Origin: Streptomyces sp. HD
GTDB taxonomy: Bacteria; Actinomycetota; Actinomycetes; Streptomycetales; Streptomycetaceae
Length of the DNA stretch: 64,000 nt
Assembly (NCBI RefSeq): GCF_028369295.1
Contig: NZ_JAQMYP010000022.1
Location: 93,304-157,303, forward strand
Direction of reading: 5' to 3'
Positions 43,446-52,639 of the stretch are shown piece by piece. A program made the position numbers and the translations under genes. Each line of letters begins with the position of its first letter. The first letter of the stretch is position 1. The notes below the pieces were generated by a model, which was not told the DNA's origin, ran no database searches, and saw only the letters and a program-made list of their open reading frames with translations.

Positions 43446-45806
43446 TCACACCACAGCGCCTGAATCCCGCGCCCGCCCACGTCGCTCCAACGGACTGCGC
43501 GCCCCGCTGCCCTCGCTGCGCCCGGGGCGCACTGGCGGCGCCGGGTGGCTGCCTTCGAGCTGCACGGCGATCGGCACGGCAGTGAACACCGTCGACGCCA
43601 TACCGATCACCACGCCGGCGATCAGCGCCACCGAGAAGTCCGCGAGCGAGTCACCGCCGAGCACGGCCAGGGCCGCCAGGATGAACAGCGCGCCCATACC
43701 GGTGTTCACCGTGCGCGGCAGCGTCTGGATGACGGCCTTGTTCGCGGTGGTTTCCAGCTCCGCCGCCGGATCGCGGCGGCGCGCCTCGCGCACCCGGTCG
43801 AAGACGACGACGGTGTCGTTGACGGAGTACCCGATGACCGTGAGCAGGGCCGCCAGGAAGACGCTGTCGACGGGCTTGCCGAGCCAGGCGAACAGGCCCA
43901 CCACGAGCAGCACGTCGTGCACCATGGCCGTCACCGCCGCGGCGGCGAACGTCCACCGGAACCGTACGCTGAGGTAGATCAGCTGGGCCGCGACGGCGAT
44001 GCCGAGCGCGATGAGCGCGTGCCGGCGCAGTTCGTCGCCGAGGCTCGGGCCGATCAGCTCGTCCCGCTCGACGGTGACCTCGCCGCCCTCCTTCGCCAGC
44101 GCCGTTTGGATCGTGTGCTGCTGGTCGTTGCTCAGCTCACCGGTGCGTACCGAGACGTCCCCGTCCCCCGACTCCTGCACCACCGCCTGCGGGAACCCGG
44201 CGTCCGTGACCGCCGTGCGCGCCGCGTCCACGTCCACGGGCCTGCTGGTGCTGTACTCCACCAGGCGCCCGCCGGTGAACTCCACCCCGAAGTCCAGGCC
44301 GCGCAGGCCGATTCCGGTGACGGCGACCACGATCAGCAGCGCGCTGATGCCGAGCCAGCGGCGCCGGTGATGCACCAGGCGGGGTTTGCGGCGCGCGAGC
44401 CACGAACGCACGCGGCCGGTGGAGGTGATCCCGGTCAGGCCGGGCCGGTTGCGCACGAAGCGGCGCCGGATCGCGAAGTCGGCGAGGACCCGGGTGATCA
44501 CCAGGGCCGAGATCATCGAGACGAGGACACCGATGGAGAGCGTGACGCCGAAGCCCTTGACGGGTCCGGTGGCGAAGAAGAAGAGCAGCCCGGACGCGAG
44601 CAGCGTGGTCACATTCGAGTCGACGACCGCGCCCCAGGTCTTGCTGAAGCCGGTGCGCAGCGGCTTGTCCAGGTGCGCAGAGGCGGCCGGTGCCGACTTC
44701 AGGGCGCGGGCTCCCAGATACTCCTCGCGGGCACGCTCGAAGACCAGCACGTTCGCGTCAACCGCCATGCCGATCGCCAGGACGAAACCGGCGAGTCCGG
44801 GCAGTGTCAGAGTCGCGCCCAGGGCGACCAGTGCGGCGTAGGAGATCAGCCCGTACAGCGCGAGGGCGATGGTGGCCAGGGCGCCGAGCAGCCGGTAGAC
44901 GACGAGGATGAACACCGCCGTCAGGGCGAGCCCGATGATGGCGGCCTGGGTGCTGGCGGCGATGGCGTCGGCACCGAGCGTGGGGCCGACGGTGCGCTGC
45001 TCCACGACGTCCACGGGCACCGGAAGCGCACCGCCCTTGACGAGCGCGGCCAGATCGCGGGCCTCTTCCCGGCCGAAGCCGCCGGTGATCTGCGTGGAGC
45101 CGCCGGAGATGCCGACCTTGCACGCCACGTCCGCGTTGACGCCGGGCGCCGAGAGGACCTTGCCGTCCAGGACGATGGCGACGCGCCGCTCGGGCGCGCC
45201 CTGCGGGGCACAGGCCGCCGCCCCGGTGACCCGCGCCCAGTCCTTGCCCGCCTCCCCACGGAAGGTGAGGTTGACCGTCCAGCCCGACATCTTCTGCTGG
45301 TCGAGCACCGCCTCGGCGTCCTTGACGCCCTCGCCGGTGAGGGCGGTGGGCCCGAGCTTGAGGAACGCCCCCTTCTGGTCGGGGTCGGCCAGGGTGCGCG
45401 AGCCGTCCTCGGCCGGTTTCCCCTTGGCCCCCTTGTCCTCGTCTTGCTTGTCCGTCAGGCCCTGCACCGGGTGGACGGTCAACTGCGCGGTGCGGCCGAT
45501 GACTTCGGCGGCCTCGCGTGGGTCCTGTACGCCGGGCAGCTCGACGAAGATCCGCCGCTCTCCGGACCGGTACAGGCTCGGTTCGGAGACGCCGAGCGCG
45601 TCGACCCGCTGGCGGAGCACCTCCAGGGCCCGCTGGGTCGATTCGGCATCGGCCTTGACGACGGGTGAGTCCTTGGTCTCCAGGACGATCTGGGTGCCGC
45701 CGCGCAGGTCGAGGCCGAGGCGGGCGGACTGGGTGAGAGCGAAGAAGAGCGAGGCGGCGATCACACCTAGGGCGACGATCGCCCGCCACATGGGCGCGCG
45801 AGACAT
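43446..45806 (-). CDS. secDF: SecDF fused protein-export subunit
   Basis: 786 residues, SecD and SecF in one chain. SecD: first helix, LGLDLRGGTQIVLE (D1), a large P1 head domain (about 60-330) with AAEVIGRTAQLTV, then five helices with LPGLAGFVLAIGMAVDANVLVFERAREE. SecF: RRRWLGISALLIVVAVTGIG, GLDFGVEFTGGRLVEYS, a smaller periplasmic loop, then GYSVNDTVVVFDRVREA. Drives late steps of Sec export with the proton gradient; the conserved Asp/Arg in the helices are visible. Fused SecDF is the less common form in Streptomyces, which also has separate secD and secF, so this is probably a second copy. Confidence 0.93.
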   Translation of the reverse strand: MSRAPMWRAIVALGVIAASLFFALTQSARLGLDLRGGTQIVLETKDSPVVKADAESTQRALEVLRQRVDALGVSEPSLYRSGERRIFVELPGVQDPREAAEVIGRTAQLTVHPVQGLTDKQDEDKGAKGKPAEDGSRTLADPDQKGAFLKLGPTALTGEGVKDAEAVLDQQKMSGWTVNLTFRGEAGKDWARVTGAAACAPQGAPERRVAIVLDGKVLSAPGVNADVACKVGISGGSTQITGGFGREEARDLAALVKGGALPVPVDVVEQRTVGPTLGADAIAASTQAAIIGLALTAVFILVVYRLLGALATIALALYGLISYAALVALGATLTLPGLAGFVLAIGMAVDANVLVFERAREEYLGARALKSAPAASAHLDKPLRTGFSKTWGAVVDSNVTTLLASGLLFFFATGPVKGFGVTLSIGVLVSMISALVITRVLADFAIRRRFVRNRPGLTGITSTGRVRSWLARRKPRLVHHRRRWLGISALLIVVAVTGIGLRGLDFGVEFTGGRLVEYSTSRPVDVDAARTAVTDAGFPQAVVQESGDGDVSVRTGELSNDQQHTIQTALAKEGGEVTVERDELIGPSLGDELRRHALIALGIAVAAQLIYLSVRFRWTFAAAAVTAMVHDVLLVVGLFAWLGKPVDSVFLAALLTVIGYSVNDTVVVFDRVREARRRDPAAELETTANKAVIQTLPRTVNTGMGALFILAALAVLGGDSLADFSVALIAGVVIGMASTVFTAVPIAVQLEGSHPAPPVRPGRSEGSGARSPLERRGRARDSGAVV

Positions 45807-45868
45807 GAGTTCTCCACGATGGGCAGGCAGACGGAGTCGACGTCTGCGCCGGGCGCGGAGGCGAACGG

Positions 45869-46273
45869 TCAGGCGTCGATACGGACTTCGGTGCTCCATC
45901 GGGACGGCGGGCCGCGCGGGCGATACGTGTGGGCGCCCCGGCCGGCTCCTGCGGCCGCTGCCGCCACGGCCACGGCGGGGCCGCCGACAGCGCGGTGCGG
46001 GGCTGCCTCCCCGGCGCCAGGGCCCAGGAAGCCGTGGCTCGGGTACGGCACGGCGTGGGCGTGGGCGTGGGGGAGCGCGGGGTGCGCCACGGTGACGGGG
46101 CGCTGCGCGTCGGCGGTCGCGGACGCCTGCGCGGTCGCCGTCGCGGCCGTGCCCGTCGAGGACAGGCGGGACGCCGACTTGGCCGACACCGGCAGGAGGA
46201 AGGTCAGGACCGCGAGCAGCGCGGAGAGCACGACGGCGGCCGGACGCGTGGGGTGTGCGCGGTGCTGCTGCAC
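45869..46273 (-). CDS. Small secreted or membrane-anchored His/Ala-rich protein
   Basis: 134 residues: one hydrophobic helix (AAVVLSALLAVLTFLLPVSA, about 12-31), then an Ala/Ser/Thr-rich stretch, a His-rich segment (HPALPHAHAHAV) and a basic end (TYRPRGPPSRWSTEVRIDA). No known domain. On the same strand as secDF, 62 bp ahead of its start, so possibly its operon partner. The His cluster might bind metal. A spurious ORF is possible. Confidence 0.5.
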   Translation of the reverse strand: MQQHRAHPTRPAAVVLSALLAVLTFLLPVSAKSASRLSSTGTAATATAQASATADAQRPVTVAHPALPHAHAHAVPYPSHGFLGPGAGEAAPHRAVGGPAVAVAAAAAGAGRGAHTYRPRGPPSRWSTEVRIDA

Positions 46274-46740
46274 GCCTCTCGCCCCCCGGTCAAGTCGTCG
46301 TACGCAATCAGCAGTTGGGCACTGCGAGCCGACGCTCGGCTCGTCCGACCGTCAGTGACACGAACGCCGTCGGGCACCCGGAGGTTCCCGACTCACCGCA
46401 GGAATGTTGCTGTCGGCGAGGTGCGCCGGTGCGGCGGCACAGAAATGCGGGGAAGGGGGTGGGACGCGGCGGCGGGATGGCCCCCTGAGCCCGTGCCGCC
46501 GCATCTCGGCATCCGGAGTCGGCTACTGGATTGTGACCAGGCGCTCGTGCCGTACGCGGATATCGGGAAGGTGGATGAGCTCTCGACCACCACTGCGCGT
46601 CCGTCGAAGCGCCGTCGCGTCATCGCGGCGAGTACGTCCTCGGCGACACCCGCGCCGACCGCGATCGTCGCGATCTCCTCACCAGTGGTCAGCGCGGGCC
46701 TGCGCTGATTCGCCGTGCCGGCACCATTGCGTACGGCCTG
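46274..46740. other. Unassigned sequence with one gene-like fragment
   Basis: On the minus strand, ALTTGEEIATIAVGAGVAED followed by VLAAMTRRRFDGRAVVVESS (about 46570-46710) looks like real protein sequence but I cannot place it in a family. It has no proper start or end and stands next to a copy of the dispersed att motif, so probably a fragment left by an integration event. Confidence 0.35.
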
Positions 46741-46780
46741 ATCACACCGTTGTTGACCGTGGTTGTCCGCTCTTACGGGC
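46741..46780. repeat. Dispersed att-flanking motif, copy 2
   Basis: ACACCGTTGTTGACCGTGGT then TGTCCGCTCTTACGGGCACG. Related to 29395-29432 and 47741-47779. No tRNA-Gly fragment stands within 100 bp, so here the element has lost that half. Confidence 0.55.
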
Positions 46781-46950
46781 ACGCTATGCTGCGGTGCTGT
46801 CCTCACTTGGTACGGATCTCCTGGACCCGCAAGCGCGGCCGTCGGTCGAGGCGGCTGGGTAGTCATAAGGATGCTGGAGGATGCTGGTCAGTGGCCGCCG
46901 TTGAGCGTCCTGTCGGCGCTGATGTCGGCCGGGACGGCGTGCGACCTCTC

Positions 46951-47415
46951 CTAGTCGGCGCGTTCGGCGGTCCAGGTGATGTGCGGGGGCCGGACTCGTG
47001 CGCAAAGAGGCCCGCCCTGTGCGTCGGTCAGGCCGAGGCGTCCGACCAGCAGTCCGTCGCGTGCGGCGGTGAGTACATCAGCGGGGATGGCGTCGAGCAT
47101 GAGCTTGGCGCGGCGGAACATCGTGAAGGTGCCCGAACCGTCGACCGTGCCCCACGACAGGTATATGAACCGATGGCCCAGACGGTCCTGCACGTAGGGG
47201 CCTTTGACCTCGATGCCGGACGGCGAGTCGCTCGTGGTGCACTCCAGGGTCCAGGTCGCGGACCGCGCGTCACCGGGCTGCGGTGCGAGGAGTTCGGCCG
47301 GACGGTCGCGGCGTTGCACGGCGACATGGACGTTGCGGTACTCAGGAACTCTGCCGTCGACGGGAGCCGGACAGGTGAGGCCGGGCAAATCGACGGCGTC
47401 TATGCGGATGCGCAT
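46951..47415 (-). CDS. DUF5990 family protein
   Basis: 154 residues starting MRIRIDAVDLPGLTCPAP. Family pattern: YRNVHVAVQRRDRPAELL, ATWTLECT, IEVKGPYVQDRLGHRFIYLS, FTMFRRAKLMLDAI and LVGRLGLTDAQGGPLCARVRPPHITW. A small soluble beta-rich actinobacterial family without known activity. The upstream extension to 47622 reads through the tRNA-scar terminator and is not part of the gene. An ATG pair at MMAG just upstream is an alternative start. It lies inside the scar-flanked region, so it may be cargo. Confidence 0.82.
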   Translation of the reverse strand: MRIRIDAVDLPGLTCPAPVDGRVPEYRNVHVAVQRRDRPAELLAPQPGDARSATWTLECTTSDSPSGIEVKGPYVQDRLGHRFIYLSWGTVDGSGTFTMFRRAKLMLDAIPADVLTAARDGLLVGRLGLTDAQGGPLCARVRPPHITWTAERAD

Positions 47416-47590
47416 GCCGGCCATCATCGCGCCAACGTCCTGGCCGGGGCCAGCCGGCCACGAACTGGGTCGGGCCCGGGCAGCGGTGACCTCGTAACCG
47501 AGTGCCGCCAGACCCTCAACGGCGGCCTCCTCGCCCCTCCCGCCGACCCGTTCGTGGACCACGCTCGATGGGGGGTCCGCGAAGACACAA

Positions 47591-47615
47591 AGGCCCAGGT
47601 CGATGACCTGGGCCT
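47591..47615 (-). terminator. Hairpin downstream of tRNA-Gly scar C
   Basis: AGGCCCAGGT - CGATG - ACCTGGGCCT, followed on the minus strand by TTTGTG. Placed 7 bp beyond the tRNA 3' end, as a normal tRNA terminator would be. Confidence 0.8.
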
Positions 47616-47621
47616 TCTTCA

Positions 47622-47675
47622 TGGAGCGGGTGACGAGAATCGAACTCGCGCTCTCAGCTTGGGAAGCGACGGCGC
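47622..47675 (-). repeat. tRNA-Gly 3'-end fragment (integration scar) C
   Basis: Minus strand: GCTTCCCAAGCTGAGAGCGC, GAGTTCGATTCTCGTCACCC, GCTCCAT. A perfect T-arm and acceptor 3' strand with its own terminator (47591-47615). The 5' half of the tRNA is replaced by unrelated DNA. The best preserved of the four scars. Confidence 0.75.
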
Positions 47676-47740
47676 CTGCGCGGGCTCCACACCTCTGACC
47701 TGCGCAGTTGCCTTACCGCTGGCTCATCGTAGGAGGCGCA

Positions 47741-47779
47741 TCGCACCGCTGTTTACCGTGGTTGTCCGGTCTTATGGAC
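47741..47779. repeat. Dispersed att-flanking motif, copy 3
   Basis: TCGCACCGCTGTTTACCGTG then GTTGTCCGGTCTTATGGAC, 66 bp beyond scar C, the same arrangement as copy 1 with scar A. Confidence 0.6.
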
Positions 47780-48593
47780 ATGCCATGGGCACGGCGCCCC
47801 GAGGAGGGAGATCAGGGCGGCCGTTTGGTCCCCGGCGACCGAGAGCGGCTCCGACCGGTAGGGCAGCAGAGCGTGGTGGTCACGGCTGCACACATGGATA
47901 CGGCAAGGGCCTGGCCTGGAAGAGGATCCACTCGTCGACGGCACCTCCGACCAGCTCGTCAAGACGTCGAACGGCAATACGGCACCCGCTGAAGCGGAGG
48001 GCAAGATCGAGCAGAAGATCAACCCCGGAACAACAAGGCCGTTCCGATTCGGAGCAAGAAGACCGTCCCATCCGTGAAGCCCAGCGGGCGAGCTACGAGT
48101 TGCTCCTACAGCTACAGGGCCACGCAGCCGTGGCTCGACTTTCCCGAGCAGGCACGCCTGTTCGGCATCAATGGGCAGGCCGCCATGGTTTCGAGGCGTT
48201 CGAGTACGGCGAGGGTTTCGCCGCGTTTTCAGTGAGGCCGCCGGCGACGTAGCTCTCGATGCCGGCCCAGAGGTCTTCGACCTGTTGGCGCAAGGTCTGG
48301 CTGGCGGCGGTGGGTTCGACCAGGACGGACAGCAGGGCGGCCGGGTCATGGTCGGCCCTGTGGGCGTCGTCGAGGGTGGCTGCCGCGCTGTGGGCCGTCG
48401 GCTCGCTCGGCGGAGCGGCGTTGAAGTGCGGCCCACTCGCATCGTGGAGGCCGCGAGCCGGTACGACGGAGTCGTCATGACCAACCGCCGCCGAAGCCGC
48501 AACTCCACACCCCTCCGATAGCATGTTCGAACTCGCGATGGTTACCTCAATCGCATTTCATCCACCCAGCCATTCGAATAAGACGGCCAAAGA
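47780..48593. other. Region without assigned gene upstream of the PAP2 gene
   Basis: The plus strand near 47900-48040 can be read as a short polar peptide (DGTSDQLVKTSNGNTAPAEA) and the minus strand 48168-48524 as a 118-codon ORF with RQQVEDLWAGIESYVAGGL; neither has a recognisable family. The last 100 bp before the PAP2 start are unusually AT-rich for this window. Confidence 0.4.
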
Positions 48594-49985
48594 TTGATAT
48601 CTAGAGCATCGCAGGTGTTTTCGCGGATAAGCTGCATAACTTCGCTGTTCGCGCGGCGTCCTTGGCGCGCGATGCTGTGGGTCGCGGCGGGTGTGGTGGC
48701 ACTTGGATTCCTCATCGCGCTGGAGATCACCGCACGCCGCTACGGTCAACCGGGGCCGATTGCCAACCAGGTGAAGGCCTTGATCCTCGCCCCGAAACCG
48801 GGACCGCTGTACTGCGGTATGGCGTTGATGACGATGGTGCTCCCTTGGCGGCAACGGTTCATCGCGGTTGGTGCCGCGATCGGTATCGACCTCGTCTTCC
48901 TGCTGGTGCGGTGGGCAGTCGACGCCAAGATGGACGCCGAGATGACCGACGGCCATTCCTTCGGCACCGGGGCGTTGTGGGTGATGTTGGGCTGTGCGGT
49001 CATCGCTGTCACGCGCCGCACCGGCCGGGAGCGCGTTTTGCTACTGAAGGGCGTCGGGCTGGGCCTGTTGCTGGTGGCCGGCCGCAAGGTCGGCGATACC
49101 TGGCTGCTCATCACGTCGAAGACCCGCCCGGCGGTGCTCGACCAGTACGTGGCAACCGCCGATCATGCGCTGGGCAACCCGTCATGGCTGGTAGGCCGGA
49201 TGGTCAAGGCCACCAGCCCGATCAGCGCCAACCTTCTTCACTTGGTCTACGGTCAGCTTGCGGTGGCTGCGGTTGTCGTCGCGCTCTACCAGCTGCGTAA
49301 CGTGGCGGTCGAGCGCCGCTTCCCGAGCCATCATCTGGTGCGCACCTTCCTGGTGATCGGCCTGCTCGGGCCAAGCATCTACATGATCTTCCCGGTGGTC
49401 GGACCGGTCTTCGCCTATGGCCCGGGCGCCTCCGGCACCGGTGGAGTGCACTGGGCGATGGCCAACCTGTGGCCGGACGCGCCGCCGCCGATCAACACCC
49501 CGCACCAGATGCCTTACGACGAGATCACCCCTCGCAACTGCATGCCCAGCCTGCACACGGCGTGGGCTGTCGCGATCTTCGTTCATTCCCGCAGGGCCCC
49601 CTGGGTTCTGCGGTTCGCGGGCACGTTCTGGCTGATTGCCACGCTCGCTGCGACGCTGGGATTCGGCTACCACTACGGCGTGGATCTCGTCGCAGGCGTG
49701 GTGTTCGCGCTCACCATCGAGGCTGCGCTGCGCTCGCTCGACCGTGGCTGGGACCGGCCAGGAATCCAGCTGGTCATCTACGGCGCCACGGTCTTTGCCG
49801 CGCTTTTGGTGTCGTATCGCTGTCTGCCGATGGAGATGGCAAGAAATCCGGGGATATTCGGGCCACTTCTCATCCTGGCAATGACTTCAGTGGTCTATGG
49901 ATACGCACGGACCGCCAAACTACGGGAACCGACGGTCACGCCAACGCGGCAACCGGAACTGCAACCTGAACCACTGAGCGGGTGA
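48594..49985 (+). CDS. PAP2-type membrane phosphatase/transferase
   Basis: 463 residues, about ten to twelve membrane helices. PAP2 motifs near the C-terminal half: RNCMPSLHTAWAVAIFVHS (motif 2 with the catalytic-type His) and FGYHYGVDLVAGVVFA (motif 3 His/Asp). The layout resembles the inositol-phosphorylceramide-synthase (AUR1-like, PAP2_3) branch rather than undecaprenyl-PP phosphatases. Probably acts on lipid phosphates at the outer face. It sits between tRNA-Gly scars C and D, and both its AT-rich upstream DNA and its codon use look less Streptomyces-like, suggesting acquired cargo. Confidence 0.85.
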   Translation: MISRASQVFSRISCITSLFARRPWRAMLWVAAGVVALGFLIALEITARRYGQPGPIANQVKALILAPKPGPLYCGMALMTMVLPWRQRFIAVGAAIGIDLVFLLVRWAVDAKMDAEMTDGHSFGTGALWVMLGCAVIAVTRRTGRERVLLLKGVGLGLLLVAGRKVGDTWLLITSKTRPAVLDQYVATADHALGNPSWLVGRMVKATSPISANLLHLVYGQLAVAAVVVALYQLRNVAVERRFPSHHLVRTFLVIGLLGPSIYMIFPVVGPVFAYGPGASGTGGVHWAMANLWPDAPPPINTPHQMPYDEITPRNCMPSLHTAWAVAIFVHSRRAPWVLRFAGTFWLIATLAATLGFGYHYGVDLVAGVVFALTIEAALRSLDRGWDRPGIQLVIYGATVFAALLVSYRCLPMEMARNPGIFGPLLILAMTSVVYGYARTAKLREPTVTPTRQPELQPEPLSG

Positions 49986-50310
49986 CGACCGGCTACCCGA
50001 TCCGCTCGGCCCGGCGCTCACCCGGCGATCGCCGTCCGCTGCAGCCCGCCGACGCCGTTGCGGTGACCCCGGCCACCTTCACCACGGTCAACAAGTGGGC
50101 TGCCGGCAGCCCCGGCACTCTCGCCCCGGGCATCCTTGTGCGAGCCACATGGCATGGGCGTCCCCACCGCCATCCCGGACCATCTGAACTCGGCCTGGGC
50201 CGCCACCCCGCGTACCGGCAGAGCTTGGAGCGGCCGCATCGGCTCGTACGCTCAAGTGCTTGGGGGCATGCAGAGGGTACGCCACCCCGAATTGGCCTGG
50301 ACAACGAACA
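49986..50310. other. Spacer after the PAP2 gene
   Basis: No gene recognised. Contains short low-quality ORFs only and ends in the hairpin of scar D. Confidence 0.4.
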
Positions 50311-50337
50311 AACCCCAGGCAACTGACCTGGGGTTTC
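50311..50337 (-). terminator. Hairpin downstream of tRNA-Gly scar D
   Basis: AAACCCCAGG - CAACTGA - CCTGGGGTTT, with a T-rich tail on the minus strand. Stands directly beyond a short tRNA 3' end, the same arrangement as scar C but a different hairpin sequence. Confidence 0.8.
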
Positions 50338-50338
50338 A

Positions 50339-50353
50339 TGGAGCGGGTGACGG
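50339..50353 (-). repeat. tRNA-Gly 3'-end fragment (integration scar) D, short
   Basis: Only CGTCACCCGCTCCAT, the last 13-15 bases of the tRNA 3' strand, remain. After this the sequence is unrelated. With its own hairpin it probably marks the far end of the inserted segment holding DUF5990 and PAP2. Confidence 0.5.
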
Positions 50354-50579
50354 GCAGCCTTCGCGAGCGCACAGCCTCTCTGGCGAAGTGAGACCGACCC
50401 TGTTGCCGGGACGGGGCCGTCGTGGGGCTGTTCGTGCTGCGCGCTGGTGAGAGATCGGGGAGCCGGCACCAGGGGTGTTGGGATGCCTGCAGCACCGCCC
50501 GCTGCACGACGAAAAGGGCGCCTGACCGGCATCAGCCCAGGTCGGGCGCCCTACTAGGGTTGCTGGAAGAAGCTGACTG

Positions 50580-52100
50580 CTATGCCTCGGTCGCCTCCGG
50601 CGCTGCCGTTGCCGCCGTCCTCGCTGTGAGGGGGCTCTTGCCCCCGCTGAACGCGAAGTAGAGCACCCCGGCCACGACGACTCCGATGAACCAGGAGTAC
50701 GGACCCAGCGTCGCCCCGTATCCGGACGGTCCGTAGACGGGGAGGATGCTGGAGAAGACGGCGCCCACCACCCCGGCGGCGAACGCCCGTACGTTCCAGC
50801 CGCCCTGGAAACGGAACTCCCCGCCTTCGTCGTACAGAGCGGGCACGTTCAGCTGTGTCTTCCGGATGAGGTAGTAGTCGACGACGATCACACCGAAGAT
50901 GGGGCCCATCGTCGAGCCGATGGCGTTGACGAAGCTGGGGGCGTTGTCCCAGGGGTGGAGCGGGTAGAGCAGGAGCGCGATGACAGCGGCGATGAGGCCG
51001 CCCCTGCGGAAGGTCACGTACTTCGGGGCCACGTTGGCGAAGTCGAAGGCGGGACTGACGAAGTTGGCGACGACGTTGATGCCGAGGGTCGCCACGGCGA
51101 AGGTCAGGGCGGCGAGCAGGACGAGGAACGCGCTGTCGAACTTGGCGGAGATCTCAGCCGGTTCCAGGATGACTTCCCCGTACACCTTGCTGGCGGCGGC
51201 CGTGGTGATGGCCGCGACGAGGGAGAAGAGGATCAGGTTGACGGGCAGGCCCCAGATGTTGCCCTTCTTCAGGGCCTTCTCGTCCGGGGTGAAGCGTGCG
51301 AAGTCACCGAAGTTGAGGAACAGGGCGGCGAAGTAGGTCACCCAGGTGGCCGCTATCGCCGCGATCGCGGCGAGTGAGCCCGGGCTGACGTCGAGCCCGG
51401 TGGCGCTCTTGGCGAGTGCGGCAAGGTCGCCGCTCGGCATGTCGACGGAGAAGGACAGCGTCCCGGCCTTCACGGACAGCGCGATCGCGAGGATCAGCAT
51501 CATCAGCCACACCGCCGGGCCGGCGAAGTCCTGGAAACGGCGGACCGTTTCCATCCCCTTGCTGATGATGAGCAGTTGGGCGGCCCACACACCGAGGTAG
51601 CACAGCACTTCAAGGCCGCTGTGGTCGAAGAGCCGGCTGGTCTCGTGCAGATGCTTGGGTCCGTCGTAGCGGACGAGGAAGGCCACGATGGCGCCGGCGG
51701 CGGCGCTGGTCTGGGCGCCGTACCAGAAGGTGGCGACCACGGCCCGTACGAGAGCCGGGACGTTGGCTCCGAAGGTGCCGAACGAGGCGCGGGCGAGGAC
51801 CGGGTAGGGGACACCGGTCTTGACGCCCGCCTTGCCGATGAGGGTCATCAGCCAGTAGATGATCAGCGAGCCCACACCGATGCCGATGAGGAACTTGAAG
51901 GTGTTGCCCGCGACGAGGAACAGGCTGGCGGCCAGGAAGTAGCCGTACAGACTGTGCACGTCCGAGGTCCAGACGTTGAAGATGCTGAAGGCGCCCCACT
52001 TGCGTTCGGTGGCGGGGGCGAGGTCCGCGTTGTAGAGACGGGGGGAGTACCCGGGCGGGGTGGCGGTTCTGTCCGTGTCCGCGCTGTCCGTGGCCGTCAT
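50580..52100 (-). CDS. NCS1-family nucleobase/cytosine-type permease
   Basis: 506 residues with about twelve helices. Typical NCS1 start (SPRLYNADLAPATERKWGAFSIFNVWTSDVHSLYGYFLAA) with the conserved WTS-D and N-D region, YPVLARASFGTFGANVPALVRA in helix 3 and NFGDFARFTPDEKALKKGN between helices. Imports a purine, pyrimidine, allantoin or hydantoin with protons or sodium. The ATG at 52100 follows AAGGAG with the right spacing. No catabolic gene adjoins to tell the substrate. Confidence 0.92.
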   Translation of the reverse strand: MTATDSADTDRTATPPGYSPRLYNADLAPATERKWGAFSIFNVWTSDVHSLYGYFLAASLFLVAGNTFKFLIGIGVGSLIIYWLMTLIGKAGVKTGVPYPVLARASFGTFGANVPALVRAVVATFWYGAQTSAAAGAIVAFLVRYDGPKHLHETSRLFDHSGLEVLCYLGVWAAQLLIISKGMETVRRFQDFAGPAVWLMMLILAIALSVKAGTLSFSVDMPSGDLAALAKSATGLDVSPGSLAAIAAIAATWVTYFAALFLNFGDFARFTPDEKALKKGNIWGLPVNLILFSLVAAITTAAASKVYGEVILEPAEISAKFDSAFLVLLAALTFAVATLGINVVANFVSPAFDFANVAPKYVTFRRGGLIAAVIALLLYPLHPWDNAPSFVNAIGSTMGPIFGVIVVDYYLIRKTQLNVPALYDEGGEFRFQGGWNVRAFAAGVVGAVFSSILPVYGPSGYGATLGPYSWFIGVVVAGVLYFAFSGGKSPLTARTAATAAPEATEA

Positions 52101-52639
52101 GTCCTGCTCCTTCTTGCTGTGCCCCATCCCCTACCGGCGTCGCGCCGGACGGTTGAAGCGGCAGCTAACGGCCCGGATGTTGCACCGGCATGTCGGGCGC
52201 GTAGCAGACTCGTCAACGGAAAATCTCTTCCATTTCCGGATCGAGTCGCCGTTTGATCAGTGCCTGTGGAGCGGTTGGACGAGGGGCGTGATCACAGGCG
52301 AGACGGACTCCCACGGAACGGTCGGTCGGTGACACGAGGCGTGATGCGCGGTGCATGCTCGTGCCGCTCACTGCTGGTGACGACATCGATCGCATGCAAT
52401 GGCGGCGATGCCAAGTCCCTTTTGCCGACAACGGAGTTGTTCTGCCGGCGGTCGCACGGCGACCGCACCGGCTCGGCGGCAAGGTGTCCCTCCGCGTCCA
52501 GGCCGGGGACGGTGATGCGCCCAGCGGCTACGGCTCTCAGGACCGCGGTACGGGGCCGAAGGCGTCCGTGCCGATGGGCGGCGCCACTCGTAGCGGAGCT
52601 GCTGGGATGCTGGGCTGCTCGCTGAGGTTGTGCGCGCAA
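52101..52639. other. Promoter side of the permease and unassigned DNA
   Basis: AT-richer stretch at 52200-52250 may hold the permease promoter, but I cannot name hexamers with confidence. No gene recognised. Confidence 0.4.

Noticed and set aside
47416..47622. DUF5990 start at 47622
   Set aside because: The first codons would be the scar terminator hairpin itself, and the family fold begins at MRIRIDAVD.
47622..47675. Complete tRNA-Gly gene
   Set aside because: Only the 3' side is present. The 5' acceptor strand and D-arm cannot be found upstream on the minus strand; the same holds for the other three copies.
48168..48524. 118-codon minus-strand ORF as a gene
   Set aside because: One stretch looks protein-like, but there is no family, no convincing ribosome site and it lies in decayed island DNA. 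Kept only as a remark.
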